NCBI GenBank assembly: GCA_958402495.1
Contig: CATXTS010000117.1
Span: forward strand, 1 to 5,952
DNA length: 5,952 nucleotides
DNA from: an uncultured Clostridiaceae bacterium
GTDB lineage: Bacteria; Bacillota; Clostridia; TANB77; CAG-508
Direction: 5' to 3'
Part shown: one piece after another, positions 3,912 through 5,952 of the stretch
Numbering within the stretch: the stretch's first letter is position 1
How the letters are laid out: every line of letters starts with the position of its first letter
Notes under the pieces: model-generated
Told to the model about the DNA's origin: nothing
The model's input: the letters and a program-made list of their open reading frames with translations, nothing else
Database searches by the model: none
Position numbers and translations under genes: made by a program

Positions 3912-4468
3912 CCTATTTCATTTAACATTTTTCTTCTTAATTGGTTCCAATTCCATCCTGAAATATATTCTAGTACTTGTGAAGAATTATAGTGGTGTTG
4001 TTGCGCATATTGATTCCACTCTTTTACATTGGGAAATTTAAATTGCTCTTTTGTTATTTGCTGCAAACATTGATAACTTTGTTCATACCAGGCATATAGG
4101 GCGTTTTGTTTGGGATAAAGTTTAGCCGTTTGTAATGGCTTTTTCGTAACTATCGCATAATAATCATTAATTAGTTTTTGTATTTCTTGGCTAAGTTCTA
4201 GTGTTTGCTTAGCATATAATCCATAATTTTCTATGGCTTTAGATAATTTCTTACGTGTTTGTTTAATGTTTTTATAGATTCTCTTTTCTGGTTCATCCAA
4301 TTCTAGTTTTAAAGCTTCCCAACTTTCTACGTCTAAATGGGCACACAAGGTAATAGAACTATATAAAGCATAATGTTTAGCATATAAGTCCCATTCTTTT
4401 TGTGTTAGTGTATAATCTTCTTTTATTCTCTTTTTTAATTCTTTCATGGATTTTTCATAATACTTCAT
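3902..4468 (-). CDS. 188-aa protein with two (possibly three) helical repeat domains related to the 57-aa protein
   Basis: The first repeat spans about residues 3-58 (YYEKSMKELKK, then LTQKEWDLYAKHYALYSS, then a W-E-A-L end). The last spans about 127-182 (WYEQSYQCLQQ, FPNVKEWNQYAQQHHYNSSQVLEYIS, W-N-Q-L). Both share Y-E-[KQ]-S, K-E-W-[DN]-x-Y-A-[KQ] and x-S-S-x-x-L with each other and with the 57-aa protein. A degenerate third copy may lie at 65-103 (KKLSKAIENYGLYAKQTLELS). The pattern resembles the short DNA-binding repeats beside HNH and homing endonucleases; this is inferred. No nuclease motif is seen. The chain is rich in Tyr, Lys and Gln, with no signal peptide or membrane helix. The start follows GGTGAT, with an extended -10 at 4512-4520. 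An array of repeats without a catalytic part suggests a binding protein; function is unknown. Confidence 0.7.
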   Translation of the reverse strand: MKYYEKSMKELKKRIKEDYTLTQKEWDLYAKHYALYSSITLCAHLDVESWEALKLELDEPEKRIYKNIKQTRKKLSKAIENYGLYAKQTLELSQEIQKLINDYYAIVTKKPLQTAKLYPKQNALYAWYEQSYQCLQQITKEQFKFPNVKEWNQYAQQHHYNSSQVLEYISGWNWNQLRRKMLNEIGKV

Positions 4469-4511
4469 TTTATCACCAGTTTTTTATTCTCTATGCTTTT
4501 TCTTTTTTCTT

Positions 4512-4527
4512 ATTATAACAGTTTCCT
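4512..4527 (-). promoter_or_regulatory. Extended -10 promoter of the 188-aa gene
   Basis: Read leftward, AGGAAACTGTTATAAT contains TATAAT (4517-4512) preceded by TGT. The 16-nt string differs by one base from that at the LytTR operon promoter (1160-1175). A poor -35 (TTTATT) is found 17 bp upstream. The transcript would have a leader of about 37 nt. Confidence 0.6.
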
Positions 4528-4576
4528 AAAACAAAATAAACTCCTGTAAAGGGACTATTTTTAAATTTCTATATGC

Positions 4577-4608
4577 AAAAAGAAATAGTGTTTAAACCTA
4601 TTTCTTTT
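4577..4608 (-). terminator. Terminator of the M23 peptidase gene
   Basis: AAAAGAAATAG (4578-4588) and CTATTTCTTTT (4598-4608) form a perfect 11-bp stem with a 9-nt loop containing GTTTAAAC, starting 9 nt after the peptidase stop at 4618. The leftward T-tract is short, formed by the stem's own end. Confidence 0.65.
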
Positions 4609-4617
4609 CTTTATTTT

Positions 4618-5676
4618 CTATTCTGGTATATTGGTATCTAGGATATCATATTTTCTTTCATAATCTTTTGTATCTTCATAAGCTTTATAGACTTCTGATT
4701 TATTCTTTTTTAAGAAATTGATTAACCCATAAACGTCAATCCAGATTTGGTTGGTACCTTCTTTTTGCGATTCATCAAAAATTAATTGTAAACCAAAATG
4801 TAAATGTGGTACATTTATATTGTTAACATTTTCCTTACTGCTATATCCTGTCATTCCTAGATACCCAATGACATCTCCTGCTTTTACTACTTTTCCTTCT
4901 TCTATGTCTTTAGCAAAAGGGTGGTCTTTTCTTAGATGGGCATAGTAGTAATAACGCTTTTTATCAAAACTTCGAATGCCTATTCTCCATCCCCCATATT
5001 GGTTCCAACCAGCTGCTTCTACAATACCAGATTCTACCGCTATAATAGGGGTTCCTATCGCTCCCATTAAATCATTTCCTAGATGTGTTCTCTTGTAACC
5101 ATAGGACCTACTTGCACCAAAATCATCATAATGACTAAATCCATAGTTCTTGGCAACTGGCAAGAATGCTTTTATTCCATATTTTTTTTGATAAGCTTTA
5201 CTTCCATCTGCTTGCATAGTTTCTATTTCATATTCACCAATATATTCTTTTAAGATGGCTTCATAACTTTCATAGTAGTATGGATATAATTTCATATTTT
5301 CTGTAATTTGTTCTATACTTTCTCCATCTTTTAATCTTTGTATTACTATATCTAAATCTTTTTGCTTAAAAGATTTAAAATTTCCTCCGTATTTTGCTGC
5401 TAAATAAGCAAGCAATGTTATCCAATTAATCGGTGTTTCTCCCTCCTTTGTATGTGACGTTATATCTATTTTAGCCGTTTTTTCTAATAATTCTTCTGTT
5501 ACATTAAAATCTACCCATTTGATATATTTTTTCTCTTCTATGATTTCTGTTTGCACGGTTTCTTGTGTTGCAAAGGATTTTAAAAGCGTAAAAGAAAAAA
5601 TACTACCTATCATTACAATAGCAAGAATATTCATGATTATATATTTACTTTTTATTTTCACAGCTTTTAAAATCAT
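4618..5676 (-). CDS. Membrane-anchored M23 (LytM-type) metallopeptidase
   Basis: The protein has 352 aa. Residues 1-12 are basic and 13-35 form one membrane anchor, so the rest lies outside the cell. Residues about 50-165 are a helical region with an INWITLLAYLAAKYGG segment seen in clostridial M23 proteins; the peptidase domain is about 180-325. Zinc ligands and catalytic residues are all present: H198 and D202 in HLGNDLMG, H247 in YAHL, and H291/H293 in HLHFG. An active endopeptidase cutting peptidoglycan cross-links is therefore likely. I start at ATG 5676, which has GAGGAG about 8 nt upstream; a longer frame reaching 5772 would begin inside the HU terminator and is rejected. A sigma-E-like promoter at 5706-5734 suggests use in the mother cell during sporulation, in the manner of SpoIIQ/SpoIVFA relatives, but identity with those is not shown. 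Confidence 0.85.
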   Translation of the reverse strand: MILKAVKIKSKYIIMNILAIVMIGSIFSFTLLKSFATQETVQTEIIEEKKYIKWVDFNVTEELLEKTAKIDITSHTKEGETPINWITLLAYLAAKYGGNFKSFKQKDLDIVIQRLKDGESIEQITENMKLYPYYYESYEAILKEYIGEYEIETMQADGSKAYQKKYGIKAFLPVAKNYGFSHYDDFGASRSYGYKRTHLGNDLMGAIGTPIIAVESGIVEAAGWNQYGGWRIGIRSFDKKRYYYYAHLRKDHPFAKDIEEGKVVKAGDVIGYLGMTGYSSKENVNNINVPHLHFGLQLIFDESQKEGTNQIWIDVYGLINFLKKNKSEVYKAYEDTKDYERKYDILDTNIPE

Positions 5677-5705
5677 CGTAATCTCCTCTTTTTTTATCTT
5701 TTGTA

Positions 5706-5734
5706 TATGTATGCATTTTCTATTACAATTATGC
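5706..5734 (-). promoter_or_regulatory. Sigma-E-like sporulation promoter before the M23 gene
   Basis: Leftward, GCATAAT (5734-5728), a 14-bp spacer and CATACATA (5713-5706) match the known sigma-E consensus (KMATATT, 14-15 bp, CATACAnT) at 6 of 7 positions in the -35 and the first six invariant positions of the -10. The expected start near 5699 leaves a leader of about 23 nt. No convincing sigma-A promoter is visible in the gap. Confidence 0.5.
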
Positions 5735-5757
5735 TTGCCTATTTCGTTAAAAAAGAC

Positions 5758-5791
5758 AGAAAAAAAGAACAAGTTTTAATTCTTGTTCTTT
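5758..5791 (-). terminator. Terminator of the HU gene
   Basis: AAAAGAACAAG (5762-5772) and CTTGTTCTTTT (5781-5791) form a perfect 11-bp stem with an 8-nt loop. Leftward it is followed by further T residues (TTTTTTTCTGTC), a classic intrinsic terminator 33 nt after the HU stop. Confidence 0.85.
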
Positions 5792-5816
5792 TATATGAAT
5801 TCATATGTTTATATAA
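5792..5816. repeat. Two adjoining palindromes downstream of the HU gene
   Basis: ATATGAATTCATAT (5792-5805) is a perfect 14-bp palindrome and TTTATATAAA (5807-5816) a perfect 10-bp one, placed between the HU stop and its terminator. They may be incidental in A/T-rich DNA, or form part of the 3' untranslated structure. Confidence 0.4.
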
Positions 5817-5824
5817 ATTTCAGA

Positions 5825-5952
5825 TTATTTTTTGTTTACTAAATCTTTTAAAGCTTTTCCTGCTTTGAATACTGGAGCTTTAGAAGCTGGTATTTTGATT
5901 TCTTCTTTAGTTTGTGGGTTTCTTCCTTTTCTAGCTGCTCTTTTTCTTACTT
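5825..5952 (-). CDS. hup: HU family DNA-binding protein, C-terminal part
   Basis: The last 41 residues are in the window; the gene continues past the right edge. They begin VRKRAARKGRNPQT, in the DNA-binding beta-arm (R-x-x-R-x-x-R-x-G-R-N-P-Q-T signature, with the proline that intercalates between bases), and go on through IKIPASKAPVFKAGKALKD to the final helix. HU is a small dimeric histone-like protein that bends and compacts DNA. Compared with the common Firmicutes sequence, E in R-E-R-A-A-R is K here, and G in Q-T-G-E-E is K, making the arm somewhat more basic. Identification as HU and not IHF follows from the Firmicutes context and the arm sequence. It has its own strong terminator. Confidence 0.95.
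   Translation of the reverse strand, partial: VRKRAARKGRNPQTKEEIKIPASKAPVFKAGKALKDLVNKK

Noticed and set aside
4751..4945. 64-codon open frame on the + strand
   Set aside because: Antisense to the M23 peptidase domain (covers the H-x-H region); a by-product of that gene's codon use.
5677..5772. N-terminal extension of the M23 protein
   Set aside because: The upstream start would lie in the HU terminator stem and upstream of the likely promoter, while ATG 5676 has a clear GAGGAG site.
5519..5779. 86-codon hydrophobic open frame on the + strand
   Set aside because: Antisense to the M23 membrane anchor and its promoter; it ends in the HU terminator and has no own initiation signals.
1..5952. 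tRNA, rRNA, CRISPR array or riboswitch
   Set aside because: No cloverleaf, conserved rRNA segment, regularly spaced repeat array or known riboswitch core was recognised on either strand.

Overview
The window is AT-rich Firmicutes DNA, most likely from a spore-forming clostridium of the Lachnospiraceae type. The base composition, strong AGGAG-type ribosome binding sites, short intergenic gaps closed by hairpin-plus-T-run terminators, a typical Firmicutes HU C-terminus, four exact Spo0A boxes and a sigma-E-like sporulation promoter all point this way. I cannot name a genus or species.

Left part (1-1000): the N-terminus of a gene cut by the window edge, possibly an IS605/IS607-type TnpB, reads leftward from a clear promoter whose spacer holds a small dyad. 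Rightward comes an unrecognised 42-codon ORF translationally overlapping a DUF2000-family protein. A bidirectional terminator then separates these from a leftward 57-aa protein made of a single small helical repeat domain.

Middle part (1000-3350): a two-gene rightward operon encodes a LytTR DNA-binding protein and a four-helix membrane protein with a LiaF-like C-terminal domain. This is the layout of a LytTR regulatory system, in which a membrane protein controls a LytTR regulator. It is followed by a leftward alpha/beta hydrolase of the non-haem chloroperoxidase/esterase type and a leftward conserved-looking 44-aa protein.

Intergenic block (3481-3901): this is the most unusual stretch. It holds a near-consensus rightward promoter, a 26-bp dyad over its -10/start region and an intrinsic terminator about 70 nt downstream, together a candidate small RNA. 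Beyond it are four perfect TTCGACA/TGTCGAA Spo0A boxes within about 210 bp with no obvious conventional target gene.

Right part (3900-5952, all leftward): a 188-aa protein carries the same repeat domain as the 57-aa protein, at both ends and perhaps in the middle. Then come a membrane-anchored M23 metallopeptidase with all metal ligands and a sigma-E-like promoter, and the C-terminal part of an HU protein running off the window. The 188-aa gene and the LytTR operon share a 16-nt extended -10 promoter sequence (15/16 identical), and the two copies of the repeat family lie about 3 kb apart.
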